A DNA stretch of 64,000 bases from Dactylis glomerata (lineage: Eukaryota; Streptophyta; Magnoliopsida; Poales; Poaceae). How positions within the stretch are numbered: the stretch's first letter is position 1; every line of letters starts with the position of its first letter. The stretch is from the NCBI GenBank assembly GCA_007115705.1, contig QXEO01000382.1:682001-746000 (forward strand), read 5' to 3'. Position numbers and translations under genes: made by a program. The notes under the pieces were generated by a model. That model made no database searches and was not told the origin of the DNA. It worked only from the letters and a program-made list of their open reading frames with translations. Below are positions 1 to 9,702 of this stretch, piece by piece.

Positions 1-646
1 CCAGATTGGCCAGCCCTTCGACGTCCCGCCCGAGCTCACCAAGGAGGACCAGCTCGCCGTGGCCATCCTCGTCAGCGTCGAGGAGAACAAGAGGGCCTTC
101 CCCGGCCTCGACGACGCCCTAGCCCTCTTCGTGGTGCCTCCTCCTCCACCTAGGCCACCGCCACCGCAGCCACCGTGGACAACTCTGAGGCCACGCAGCG
201 ACGCGAGGGATGAGCCCTGGGACGCGTGGCCTGGAGCCACGCCCGTGTGGACGGGAACCTCACCGCCGGTCATAGGCTGGGCTCCTCCTTCACCGGTTGG
301 ACCTCCACCGCCGCCCATTGCGGCATGGCCATGGCCGCAGTCGCCGTACATCGACCTCTCGGGCGATGACGATGACAACAACGGCCAGGCTTAGGCCCTT
401 CCGGCGGCAGCGCAACCCTAGTTTAGGCTAGGGTTTTATCTTTTTTTTTTATTTTTATAATATGTAAATTATATTATTAATGCAAGAAGGTCCCCGCTTG
501 TCAGGGCAAACAAAATTATGCGTTGGCCGGTTGGGTTGCCCCCCACCCATCCGGACATGCCGCGATTTGGCGTGCGCAGGCCAACCCATACAGACCGAAT
601 CGAACAGATTTAGACACCAAAATAGGTCGGCCCGCTAGAGATGCCC
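1..646. mobile_element. Right end of a TIR DNA element carrying the 2-394 ORF (left end outside window)
   Basis: The sequence ending at 646 reads CCCGCTAGAGATGCCC and is followed by TAA (647-649). It resembles in style the GAGCATCT-type terminus of the element at 4073-5211, which has a TAA target duplication. Only one end is present, so the assignment to a PIF/Harbinger-like class is inference. Bases 395-640 contain no further gene. Confidence 0.35.
2..394 (+). CDS. C-terminal fragment of a proline-rich hypothetical protein
   Basis: An open frame enters the window at base 2 and runs to a TAG at 392-394, so the real start lies upstream. The translated part begins with a short acidic stretch (QPFDVPPELTKEDQLAVAI), continues through a run of prolines near the middle, a tryptophan- and proline-rich segment, and ends in an acidic tail (DLSGDDDDNNGQA). 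No catalytic motif or known domain is visible. The coding region is GC-rich while the following sequence is AT-rich. The downstream sequence ends in a TIR-like terminus at about 646, so this looks like an ORF carried by a DNA element rather than a free-standing gene; that link is inference. Function unknown. Confidence 0.45.
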   Translation, partial: QIGQPFDVPPELTKEDQLAVAILVSVEENKRAFPGLDDALALFVVPPPPPRPPPPQPPWTTLRPRSDARDEPWDAWPGATPVWTGTSPPVIGWAPPSPVGPPPPPIAAWPWPQSPYIDLSGDDDDNNGQA

Positions 647-649
647 TAA

Positions 650-1290
650 CATCCCCGGCCCTGTGGTGAACAAAGCAGGCCTAACCGGCTAGCCCATGTA
701 CGCTAATTGGGCTTTGTGTGTCATTTATAATTCTCACTTTCTCAGTTCGTATTTCATACCCGCCAAAAAAGGAGGTACAATCTACTCATGTTTTTCATAA
801 GCCTCAGTCGATTGTGGTCATCAGATATATAACCATGTTTCACCACAATCCAACAAGTGTTGCTACGCGACACATATCTAATACTTGATGATCGTGACCT
901 CGAGTTAAGGGGGGAAATAGGGTGGTTGTACATGAGTGAATTGGTAATTTTTTTTGCAAACTTTGGTAAAATCATATCGTTGTTAGTCTTTAGTGTAAAT
1001 TTTTTTTACTGTAGGAAAGACGACCTAGTGCTTTTTTCAAGGGGCCTATGAGCAAGGATCCGCGAGTAAAGGGGGTTATCATCAATTGTCACAGTGCTTT
1101 TGTTGGTGGCTCCGCGGGGATGAGCGAGGTGAGGGTAGGAGCAAGATTGCGGTACCAATTCAGCTCTCAACATGTTCCCATAGTTATCTTAGTCTATATG
1201 TTGTTGTAATGTTGTGCATTCTTAGATGCGGCTGGAAAGTAGAACATACACGTTGATATGCGACACATGCGGTTCGACTTGGTGATCCTT
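650..1290. other. Intergenic sequence with no recognised gene
   Basis: Mixed AT-rich sequence. Only short overlapping frames on both strands occur, with no protein motif. Nothing recognisable beyond the flanking element borders. Confidence 0.5.
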
Positions 1291-1305
1291 AACAACGTTC
1301 GTAGT
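1291..1305. repeat. Left target-site duplication of the retroposon
   Basis: Identical to 2285-2299; see the element at 1306-2284. Confidence 0.75.
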
Positions 1306-2284
1306 AACTGCTTCCGGTTCTACACAGTGCAAAAGACATGTAGGGGAGGCAGCTTTCTCCCTCCGCTCTCCTCTCCCACCGCTCCCCTCTCCCGTTGAGA
1401 GTCGCTGGCCGCCGGCCGGCTCCCCTCTCCCCTCCTCCGGCGCCCTCGCCGGCCGGAGTGAATGGGAGAGGGGAGACTGGGCTTCCTGTATAGCTAGTAG
1501 TCTAGGTCTCCTAGTAGTTTCCTTCGCGGTGTGTGGCTGTATGTCGAGAAGACCATGGCCAGCGGTGCGCCCGAGCTGCGCTGCTCGCTCGGAGGCGATG
1601 TTGCTCCCGTTGGTGCTCCGGTGGTCGGAGGCTGGCATGTGGAGTCAGCATCTCGCCTCGTCTTCCCCCAATAAGCTCAAAGACTCGGCTCCAGATCTGG
1701 TAGCCGAGGGTCGCCGTTCCCTGTTCTGGCTCCTGCAGGTTCTTCTCAGTCTCTCGGCCGGCCTCGGTGGCGAGGGAGAGAAGGAGATCTACCTGCAGGC
1801 GGCTGGTTTCGCTAGACGGCTGGGAAGCCTGACTTGTTCAGGCGGAGATCGTGAGCTCTTCCAAGCGAACGGCTGGTTCGCCGTCGCTATCTACTGCCGG
1901 AGGGACGACAGATCTTCAACCTCCGATGCGGAGGCCATCACTCTTCTTGGCCATGGGAGCTCGAAGCCCGTTCACCGCGAAGTGATTCGTTCTGGTGGAC
2001 CATGCCCGAGGATAGTTGTCGGAAGGGGGCTCCCGAGCTGCAGGCCCTTGTTCCTCGGCGGTGACGCCTTGAGGACGCCGGCGAGAGGAGGCGGAGGTGC
2101 CCAGAGACTTGTTTGCACTGTATCTTTCTGTTCCAGGGTGCTTGCTGTAAAAAGGGCGGCCTTTTCTATAGTTTGGGCTTTTCCTAGGGCTAGATTGCAA
2201 AGGCTACATCTTTATCTTGTACCTGCCTTTTTAATATGAGTATCTCTAGGGCCTTCCAGGCCCTTCCCGTTGTGTAAAAAAAAA
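1306..2284 (+). mobile_element. Non-autonomous LINE-like retroposon (or retrocopy) with 15-bp target duplication
   Basis: The 15-mer AACAACGTTCGTAGT occurs at 1291-1305 and again at 2285-2299, bracketing a roughly 980-bp insert that ends in a poly(A) run at about 2275-2286. Target-site duplication plus a 3' A tail is the hallmark of target-primed reverse transcription. The 5' part is C- and CT-rich with GC-rich blocks (about 1345-1460), as in grass LINE 5' leaders, and the 3' end carries a TTTTAATATGAG-like block before the tail. No endonuclease or reverse transcriptase is encoded. A 236-codon frame at 1529-2239 shows no recognisable domain. It is probably a short LINE derivative with leader joined to tail; a processed retrocopy of a host gene is the alternative. 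Confidence 0.6.
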
Positions 2285-2299
2285 AACAACGTTCGTAGT
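2285..2299. repeat. Right target-site duplication of the retroposon
   Basis: Second copy of the 15-mer found at 1291-1305, directly after the A tail. The first A residues overlap the tail, so the true duplication may be 13-15 bp. Confidence 0.75.
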
Positions 2300-2788
2300 T
2301 CTGACTTATAGTTTGCCGTCAAGTTTGGAGTTGCCCTATTATTACCCGCTCATGTAGTCTTATGCAAATCTTACCGTGGCATCAAGCGACCGTTGCAACT
2401 AGTGCTTTGTCGGTGATAGTCTGTTGAGAAATTGGAGTCCATTTCTTTAGGAGGAGTGATGACAATGGTGTCTCGCTCTCGGCATGTTATTTCTTTTTGA
2501 TAGTGTGTGTGACGTATATCTTGTTAGTTAGGTTGGCCAGGTTCCTTGGAAATTGTCATATTCAGTTTTTGCTGGTTTTTCAGTGATTGATAATGTGTGT
2601 TGTGCGCACAAGGCACACTACTAGCTAACATATCTATATTTGGATTTGTAGATAACCTGCTAGTTAACAATTGATGCGTTCTATTCTATTTAGTTACTTA
2701 AATTTCATAGCCTTGTACTTTAAATATACTTTTCTGTAAATTTCTATGTCATGTACTCTAAACAAAACTATATGTGGTTTATATACAT

Positions 2789-3500
2789 TAATTAATAATT
2801 CTTTGAAAATGACAAAACAATCACACTCTAAATAATGTAAAATATTGGTTTTCTTATATGTTTAAACTCACTAATTTTTCTAGAACACCTAAAAATAAAT
2901 AGTGCTTTTTTGCAACAAAGCATAAAATTAATTTACCAATAGGCATATATTTGTAATGATAAAACATTACAACTATTTACAAACTTATACCTAAAATGAG
3001 AATTTTATACATTACAAGTTCTCTAGCCATATTTGAAAAGTAATTACCAATAGTGTATATTGAATGATGTACGAATAAGCAACATACGTTTTCTAAAATG
3101 TGAGTTATGAAGAAGTAAAATAGTTTGGTATTAATGATTATTTGGAAATGACACAAGCAATCACATTATAGTACAAACTATAAGTCAACTTACTGAATAG
3201 GGTGAAAATATTGGTGTGCTTATATGTTTAAATCAACTAACAAGATTTTCTAGAACACCCGAAACTAAATGATACATTTTTTGCAACAAAGTATAACATT
3301 AATTACCAATAGAAATTTATTTGTAATGATAAAACATTAGAATTGTTTATGAATTTGTACTTAATAGAAGAGCATTTTATAATTATAAGTGCTCTATCTA
3401 CATTTGAAAATTAATTACCAATATTGTATATTGAATGACATACGAATAAGCAACATACATTTATTAAAAGTATGAGTTATGAAGAAGTAATATAGTTTGA
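2789..3500. repeat. Diverged tandem duplication, two units of about 350 bp
   Basis: Unit 1 (about 2789-3128) and unit 2 (about 3129-3500) share the same ordered blocks: a TTTGAAAATGAC/TTTGGAAATGAC block, TCTAGAACACC, TTTTTTGCAACAAAG, TTTGTAATGATAAAACATTA, GAATAAGCAACATAC and TGAGTTATGAAGAAGTAA. Substitutions and small indels separate them, so the duplication is old. It is AT-rich, has no coding frame, and no transposon termini were seen at its borders. Confidence 0.7.
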
Positions 3501-4069
3501 TATAAATATATGAGGACATTCCAACTCGCCTCAGGCCCATAAACTTGTAACATGTATTGTAATGTTTTTCATTTTAACTAGCATGGTGGCCCTCGCATAT
3601 GCAAGGGCAACAACTTTAATTTTTGACTATTTAGTGTCTTCACTCTTTAACTATTTATGATATTGTACATATTTGATGGTTTTGTGCAATTACTACTAAT
3701 TGTGCCGTGTAGGTGACCGTATATAATAGGCACTTAACCTAAGGAAAACAGATTTTTTTTGTAACCTATGAATTTGAAAGAACTTAAATTTTCAAATGTT
3801 TCACCAAACCTACAATCCTTCTCTCTAAAAAATTAAGACATATAGTCATCCAAAAACTAATCAATCCATGCGCTTTGTCTAATCGAGAGGTGAATGTGGA
3901 TGCTTGACGTGAAGGTGTTAGGAACATTTTTTATACTCTTAGTCTAATTCATAATCTAATTTTTATTGCATATTCCGTATTTTATCTTAAAAAATCACTT
4001 TAAAGTTGTGTACGGGCTTTACCTAACATGTCATACTTAGTTTACCTTTGCAACATCCTAATGGAGAGC
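3501..4069. other. AT-rich intergenic sequence
   Basis: No gene seen. A motif CTAGCATGGTGGCCCTCGCATATGC at about 3578 resembles termini seen in grass repeats but has no detectable partner here. Confidence 0.4.
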
Positions 4070-4072
4070 TAA

Positions 4073-5211
4073 GAGCATCTCCAGCAGATGCAGTATTTTA
4101 GCGCGCTGCAAAAATGAGATACAGCGCGCGCTAGACAGTTTGCGCGCTATTTTGCCGCGGCATTTTCTAGAAGCTGCAAACGCGTGCGCAAAAAATGCAG
4201 CGCGGGAACATGCCCTCACCAGGCGCGCGATAATGCAGCGCACAAAACGCGCGCACACACATTTCGCATTTCACAAAGATTTAGAAAATGCATAAAAAAG
4301 GTTTTCGATGAACAGATAATAACAAGCAACAGAAATTAAACTGCGCGCTACCTAAACTACGCGCTGCGCTACTCCTCGTCGTCGGTGGTGGTCTCGTCGG
4401 AGTCCGTCCATATGTCATCCCACCTCGGGTCGTCGTCAGGGATCGTCTGCGGGCCGTCGATCTGCGCCATGATGAAGGCCTTGCGCTGGCGGCGGTCCGC
4501 GCGCGCCGCCCTCCTCTCGGCCCTCTTCGCCGCGTAGAACTCGACCTACGCCTGGACGTCCTCCGGGAAGAGGCACCGCCACTCCGCCATGGAGCGCTCG
4601 TCGCCCTCGGCGATGGCGAGGCGCCGCTGCACCGCGCGGTGACGGCGGCGGTCCTCCTCCATGACGAGCGCAGGCTGCAGCGCGAGGAACTCCGCCTCCG
4701 CGAGACTCTCCGTCTCGGGGAAGTTCATCTCGCGCCGCGGGAGGCCGACATGCCAGGCTGCCGTGTCGTACACCCGGGCGGCCTCCTCCGGCGACTCGTA
4801 TGTGCCGAGGGTGAGGCAGAAGCCGCCGGCTCGTAGCTCGGCGTAGAACGTCCTGTTCGGGCGCGGGCGGACGCCGCGGAAGCCCGAGGCAGAGCGGCGG
4901 CATGGTGGCGCGTGTTGAGGAAGAGGATGCGGTGCGGCGCGCGCGTGGCGAGAAAGGGGAAGAGGGAGAGGGCGATGAACGTTTCGGATGCGCGCGTGGC
5001 GGTTGGGCGCGAGCGCCGCGCGGCTTTTGTAGCGCGCTGTACTCCGCGCGGGAGATTTGCCGCTCCAGATAGCGCAAGAGCCCGCGCGCGACAAATTATC
5101 GAGCGCACGCGTTTTTTTCGCGCGTTTGCTGGAGGAGGATCGTACGCGCGCACCGTAAAAAAACAGTTATTTTAGGGCTGCGCTAAAATACCGTGTCTGC
5201 TGAAGATGCTC
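4073..5211. mobile_element. PIF/Harbinger-like non-autonomous TIR element carrying an AP2/ERF pseudogene
   Basis: The left end GAGCATCTCCAGCAGATGC and the inverted right end (reverse complement GAGCATCTTCAGCAGACAC) pair over about 32 bp with roughly four mismatches, and continue into the shared block GTATTTTAGCGC. Both ends are flanked by TAA (4070-4072 and 5212-5214), a three-base TWA duplication typical of PIF/Harbinger elements. The interior is very GC-rich with many GCGC repeats and no transposase. It carries, on the minus strand, a broken AP2/ERF gene. Class is inferred from TIR and target duplication only. Confidence 0.7.
4369..4903 (-). pseudogene. AP2/ERF transcription-factor-like gene, frameshifted and with an internal stop
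   Basis: On the minus strand a clear AP2/ERF DNA-binding domain occupies about 4887-4717: SGFRGVRPRPNRTFYAELR, then GGFCLTLGTYESPEEAARVYD and AAWHVGLPRREMNFPE, covering the YRG-like and RAYD-like elements. AP2/ERF proteins bind GCC-box or DRE promoter elements in the nucleus. A plausible start is the ATG at 4903-4901, preceded by ACC, but it lies in a different frame from the AP2 domain, so an indel separates them. An in-frame TAG at 4548-4546 interrupts the tail; beyond it the same frame continues for 59 codons through an acidic end (DDDPRWDDIW...) to a TAG at 4371-4369. It lies wholly inside the TIR element at 4073-5211, so it is a captured or amplified copy. Probably non-functional as a full protein. 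Confidence 0.75.
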
Positions 5212-5214
5212 TAA

Positions 5215-5733
5215 AATGCTCTAAGACCCCTTGTCTTGTCATTGTAAAAAAAAAACCTTTTATGTGACAGACTCCTTACGCGTACACAGACTCAATGATT
5301 TCCACGCCTAGTGACGTATCAAACAGGCGACCGTAATTGTATGGCCATTTCTGGTTACATCATAACATTTATTATCCATCTAGCTGATAAAAAAAATGAA
5401 AGATAGATAGACCTGCATAGGTGAGATGAATAAAAACAAATCCAACATCGCCGCCACGTCATGTGGTTTAGTCTTAGTCACTGTCTGTATGCAACATATA
5501 TGAAGTAAAGAAACGATTTGACATTGGTTTATGCATGCAATATGATTCTCGTATATGAATAGTGTTGCATCTGGTTGAATCGGGATTCCGTCGGTAGTTT
5601 GGATGCAAATACGTGGATGTAGCTGATTTGATGCAAGATAGTAAAGGAAACATAGATTCTTTGAGGAAAGTCCACTTTTTGTTCTCAAACTGTGCTTAAA
5701 GTTCACTTTTAGTCCTAAAACTTTCGTTTCATT
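5215..5733. other. Intergenic sequence with no recognised gene
   Basis: No coding motif. The right part (from about 5660) runs into the duplicated block at 5734-5932. Confidence 0.4.
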
Positions 5734-5932
5734 TAAAATAGACCCTAAACTTTCTAAATGGATCATTTCATGGTTTGGCATGCATGAGGAGCTGTAAGGT
5801 CTACTGAAGGCTCGGTATTTTTTTTCGTGCGGAAGTACTTTTCATGTACAGACGGATTCATATATTCAAAATTTCCTCCCTTATGGTGGCACATATCTCC
5901 AGAAGTAGTATTGGTTTCTATCTTCTTTTGTT
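5734..5932 (+). repeat. Left copy of a direct repeat of about 200 bp flanking the CACTA fragment
   Basis: Matches 6413-6611 with few differences, from the GACCCTAA block to TTCTTTTGTTA. The two copies bracket the CACTA-like fragment. Confidence 0.8.
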
Positions 5933-6411
5933 ACTATGGAAGGAATGAAGAAGTTAAGCGTGCTAAGGGTGGAGCAGTGTGAGGATGGGTGACCGATCGG
6001 GAAGTGAGGACCACAAATATGTAATTTGATATGAGAATAGATGTGATTAGATATTAGAGAAATAAAGAAAAATAGAGAAATAAAGGAAATAGAGAAATTC
6101 CAAAAAAGAAAATACAAATTTTATTCCGAACGAACCTTTAATCCCGGTCTGTGTTACGAACCGGGACCAAAGGTCTTCTAGCCGCAGCACATGATCCGGG
6201 CCACGTGGAGGCCCATTGGTCCTGGAACCGGGACCAAAGGTCCTCTAGCCGTAGCACATGATCCGGGCCACGTGGAGGCCCATTGGTCCCGGTTCGTAAA
6301 CAACCGAGACTAAAGGCTGGAGCCTTTAGTCTCGCTTTGTTAGTCCCGGTTGCTACAACCAGGACTAATGGGCGTTACAAACCGGGACCAATGACCTTTT
6401 TTCCACCAGTG
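5933..6411 (-). mobile_element. CACTA-type element fragment or MITE
   Basis: The right border read on the minus strand is CACTGGTGGAAAAAAGGTC, a CACTG terminus, followed by TTA, consistent with a 3-bp target duplication (TTA also occurs at 5930-5932). The interior holds typical CACTA subterminal repeats built on CCCGGTT/AACCGGGACCAAAGG, including a tandem pair of about 66 bp (about 6165-6230 and 6231-6297) and a perfect hairpin GAGACTAAAGGCT/AGCCTTTAGTCTC near 6307. No transposase is present. The left end (CTATGGAAGG) is a poor match to the right end, so the left terminus is either degenerate or missing. Confidence 0.6.
5950..6007 (+). repeat. 5S-rRNA-like block inside the CACTA fragment
   Basis: GAAGTTAAGCGTGCT (5950-5964) and GGATGGGTGACC (5983-5994), followed by GGGAAGT, reproduce in order and spacing the 3' half of plant 5S rRNA, which includes the A box, intermediate element and C box of its internal Pol III promoter. 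The 5' half of 5S is absent, so this is not a 5S gene. The resemblance is recognised from memory of the 5S sequence. Confidence 0.65.
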
Positions 6412-6412
6412 T

Positions 6413-6611
6413 TAAAACAGACCCTAACTTTCTAAATGGATCATTTCATGGTTTGGCATGCATGAGGAGCTGTAAGGTCTACCGATGGCTCGGTATTTTT
6501 TTCGTGCAGAAGTACTTTTCATGTACAGACGGATTCATATTATTCAAAATTTCCTCCCTTATGGTGGCACATATCTCCAGAAGTAGTATTGGTTTCTATC
6601 TTCTTTTGTTA
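6413..6611 (+). repeat. Right copy of the 200-bp direct repeat
   Basis: Begins immediately after the CACTG terminus and ends TTCTTTTGTTA, like the copy at 5734-5932. Confidence 0.8.
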
Positions 6612-7986
6612 TCCTTTTCACAATTTCCTAGCTTATTTTGACGCATACGTGCACACCTATTCTACATTTTACCTTGTAGTTATGTATTTGTGACACATAT
6701 TATCTTAGTTAGAGGAACTTTTATTACAGTCTTTGTTAGGAGACTTTAAACATGGTTTTACTCCGATTTAACATTTTGCTTGTTTTTGTTAGATAGAACT
6801 GCGTGTTACGTCGATGTAGCGCGACAAAATGTGCAAAGATCAGAGCTCACCATCGACGATCTTGTCTAGACTTGTCATATCTATTTGTTCCATTTCTTGT
6901 CATCAATCTGATACTTTAGAGCACTGATCATTCCTTCACAACTTGCTCAGACACACATAAAAATAGAGGGCCCAAAGCCGCTAAAAGAGGTAATCTTGAT
7001 GAATTTTGATTCGACGGAGTCATTAGTGTCACAAATGTACGTAGAACTAGAGGGTAAAAATTTAAATTCACTCATACTCTTAGATTTATTGAATCTTCAC
7101 CTTTAGCCGTGAAATGAACGGTATATTTATTTATAACCTATGTGAATAAATATGGTGACTCTATTTTAGACTCCTATATTTGCTTGTAGTATGTAATAGC
7201 CTAACAGGATAGAACGTGGATTATATTGGAGTGGAGGGAGTAAAACGACGGTATTTTTTTGGTTGAACAGTAATGTTTGGCAGAGGGGAATGTGCCTTTT
7301 CTTCTACTGATATGGACCTTGAGGCTGCGATTTGTGTAGTAGTAGTACCAACACTGCTGAAAATAGGTCCATGTGACTCGTGCAAAGCACATCAGAGTGG
7401 ACTAAAGTGGTGGCACCAGCTGCAAGGAGACAAAACGTTATCACGAAAAACTGGACCGAAAGAAAGTAGTCTTGAGTTGAGTCTACTAGCGCTTGAGTGA
7501 AAGCTGTGAGTCACCGGACTCCCTCCCATGCTGCCTACCCCGAAATAATTGCCCCCATGGCCGTGACTGTCGACACGATTTGATCAGATTTCATATGGCC
7601 GGCGCCTAGAATGAAACTTGTGCCGGACCGCGCGCGTCTATACGGCTGTCAGTCGATCGTGTCAGACCGCATGGCGCGCCGATCGGCACGCATGATACTA
7701 ACGTTCGTGCAACTTGTGCCGGCCCGCGCGCGTCTATACAAAGCAGGATGATCTGATAGAGAGCACTCTGTAAAGTGTCACTAGCTGGGTCTAGGGTCAG
7801 GCTCACCCTGCACCCTGATTAACCCTAACGCTAGCCCTAGCTAGCTAGATCGTCATTCATCATCATTCATCTGGTATTTAGATATACCACGCTTTATCAA
7901 AAAAAATTACTAGATATACCACGCACTATCCCTCTCACGGGCCTACGTACATTAATTCTAAATTTCTAATCCTGACGACCAATGTG
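6612..7986. other. Intergenic sequence, no recognised gene
   Basis: No conserved coding frame. One 27-bp direct repeat (ACTTGTGCCGG then CCGCGCGCGTCTATAC) occurs at about 7616 and 7709. A GGAGGGAGTA sequence near 7231 resembles a Stowaway end but has no partner. Confidence 0.4.
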
Positions 7987-7995
7987 GCAATGGAT

Positions 7996-8152
7996 AAAAA
8001 CGAGACCAGCAGGGGGAGGAGCCCCTGCGGTATTGTATTAAGAAGGAGGAGCTCTAGGCGCAAAGTCGCGGAGCTGGGGGCTCGAACACGCGACCTCGCG
8101 GGAGCGCGCACAAGATCGTGGGCTGCTGCCATCCTGGTAGACACCAGTTCCC
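7996..8152 (-). mobile_element. tRNA-derived SINE of the T-tailed (Au/p-SINE-like) type
   Basis: A 9-bp target duplication GCAATGGAT flanks the element (7987-7995 and 8153-8161). Read on the minus strand it has a Pol III B-box-like GTGTTCGAGCCC about 60 bp from its start, and ends GGCTCCTCCCCCTGCTGG followed by TCTCGTTTTT, a short T tail as in Au-type grass SINEs. It has no coding capacity. Family is recognised from memory; class support comes from the B box, T tail and target duplication. Confidence 0.65.
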
Positions 8153-8161
8153 GCAATGGAT

Positions 8162-9702
8162 GCACATGCATGATTGATCTGCAGTGACTCGACTCCTCAA
8201 AACACAATTTATCAAATGAATATTGTTACTCAGATGGAAACCTCAAAACGGCCTCTAAAATCCACACATACACGGTACATGTCGCTAGGTTTTTTATTCT
8301 CCGCGAAATGTACTTGTGGTTGGCGTATGGACACTTTAACCCCGTTTTCTGCTTCCATGTCGTTTCCAATCTTCTCGCCTTGCGCCGTTCGTCCTCCCGC
8401 CCCGTGTGGTTGTCGCCATGGAGGTCCCTACACCTCCACCGCCAATTCGGTTCTCCCGCAGCACCAATCGGGGCCACCCCTCGCCCTCGAGTCTCTCGTC
8501 GCCAGGTCCGCCGTGCCAAAATGCAGCAACAGGGCAATGACGTGAAAACACAAGCACTGGGGCAAGCGTGTTGTCACGGGAGCCGACTCATGGCCGTGTC
8601 GTTGGTGGCGCCTAGGTCTAGCCTACCTCCGCCGATTCTGTCTTGGCAGCGACCAAAGAAGGTTGGCGCCGAAGGTGAAGAAGCCGATGGTTCATGGCTC
8701 CTCGCCTACTCCACCACCGCTGGCATCCCTCCGGAGTCCGTTACCCCATCTCCAACTATGAACAATGGCGACGCCACTATAGTTTCGACAAACTTCCTGT
8801 GAGGTATAATTTCACCTTCTCCTTTCCAGATGCGTGTCAAATTGGATGAAATTGCTTAGTTTTTATTTGTTTTTTCTACTATGTAGTTACTATTTGCATT
8901 CTATCCTTACTTTCTTATGTGGCCATGTTATAGGAGTAGGAGGTTAGCATTGATAGTGCGACACTTGATGCATTTGACAATGAGTATGGTGATGAAGTTG
9001 TGGAATAGGTTGATGAGGGAACGTGCGATGAGTATCAAGCAAATGGAAGAGCAAAGGGGACGGTGAATTACACGAAAGTTGAGGACATTTGATGGGTCCG
9101 GTGGTGCTTGATTTGGGGCATTTGATTGATACTTCTGTGAAATATTGATCGTTACTTCATCTACCCATGATTTTGAATCCAAAAGTGTTGTTAATTAAAA
9201 AAATATGTTAAGAATTTGGTAACTATTGATGCAGCCGTTTTTAAATGTGAAATTTTTGGTCACCCGTTTGTGGTATGGCGGGTAGCAAACCACTTTTGCG
9301 GTACCGAGATTTGCTGCTTGATCGAGGTGCTCTTATATATGGCAATTTTTTTGAAACGGAGGTAAAAGTTTTGTCTCAATTTATTAATTAAGAAAAATAA
9401 AATTTCTCAGTTAATTAATAAAAAACCGGACGAAAATCGTAACCACCGCACGCATACTATTTCCGAAGTATGATATTCCCCGGCCGCCTAGACAAACCCA
9501 CCAACTCTCTCAAGATGCTGCAATCGCAACTCTATGCACATCAATCACCACGTCACTAAGGAAACGCCACTGAAAACACAAAGATCTCAGACACAACAAC
9601 TTAAAAAAATTGTGAACCATCAATCAAGCAGCTGTAGACGCTTTTCTTGTGGCGCCACACTTCTTGCTTCTCATCTTCTTTATCTCGCCCCTGGAATCCT
9701 TC
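8162..9702. other. Intergenic sequence; GC-rich island and a LINE-like tail
   Basis: A GC-rich island at about 8340-8800 contains overlapping frames on both strands (longest 8308-8802, 164 codons) without any recognisable motif. At about 9347-9400 the minus strand resembles a grass LINE 3' end (TTGCCTCCGTTTCAAAAAA type), probably a short truncated copy; no target duplication was found. Confidence 0.35.

Noticed and set aside
1529..2239. 236-codon frame in the LINE-like retroposon
   Set aside because: No endonuclease, reverse transcriptase or other motif; it lies in a leader-plus-tail type element.
5950..6007. A 5S rRNA gene
   Set aside because: Only the 3' half of 5S is present and it lies inside a transposon fragment.
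7225..7240. Lone Stowaway-like end GGAGGGAGTA
   Set aside because: No matching inverted end found nearby, so an element cannot be supported.
8308..8802. 164-codon plus-strand frame in a GC-rich island
   Set aside because: No domain, overlapping frames of equal quality on the other strand, and codon content explained by GC richness.
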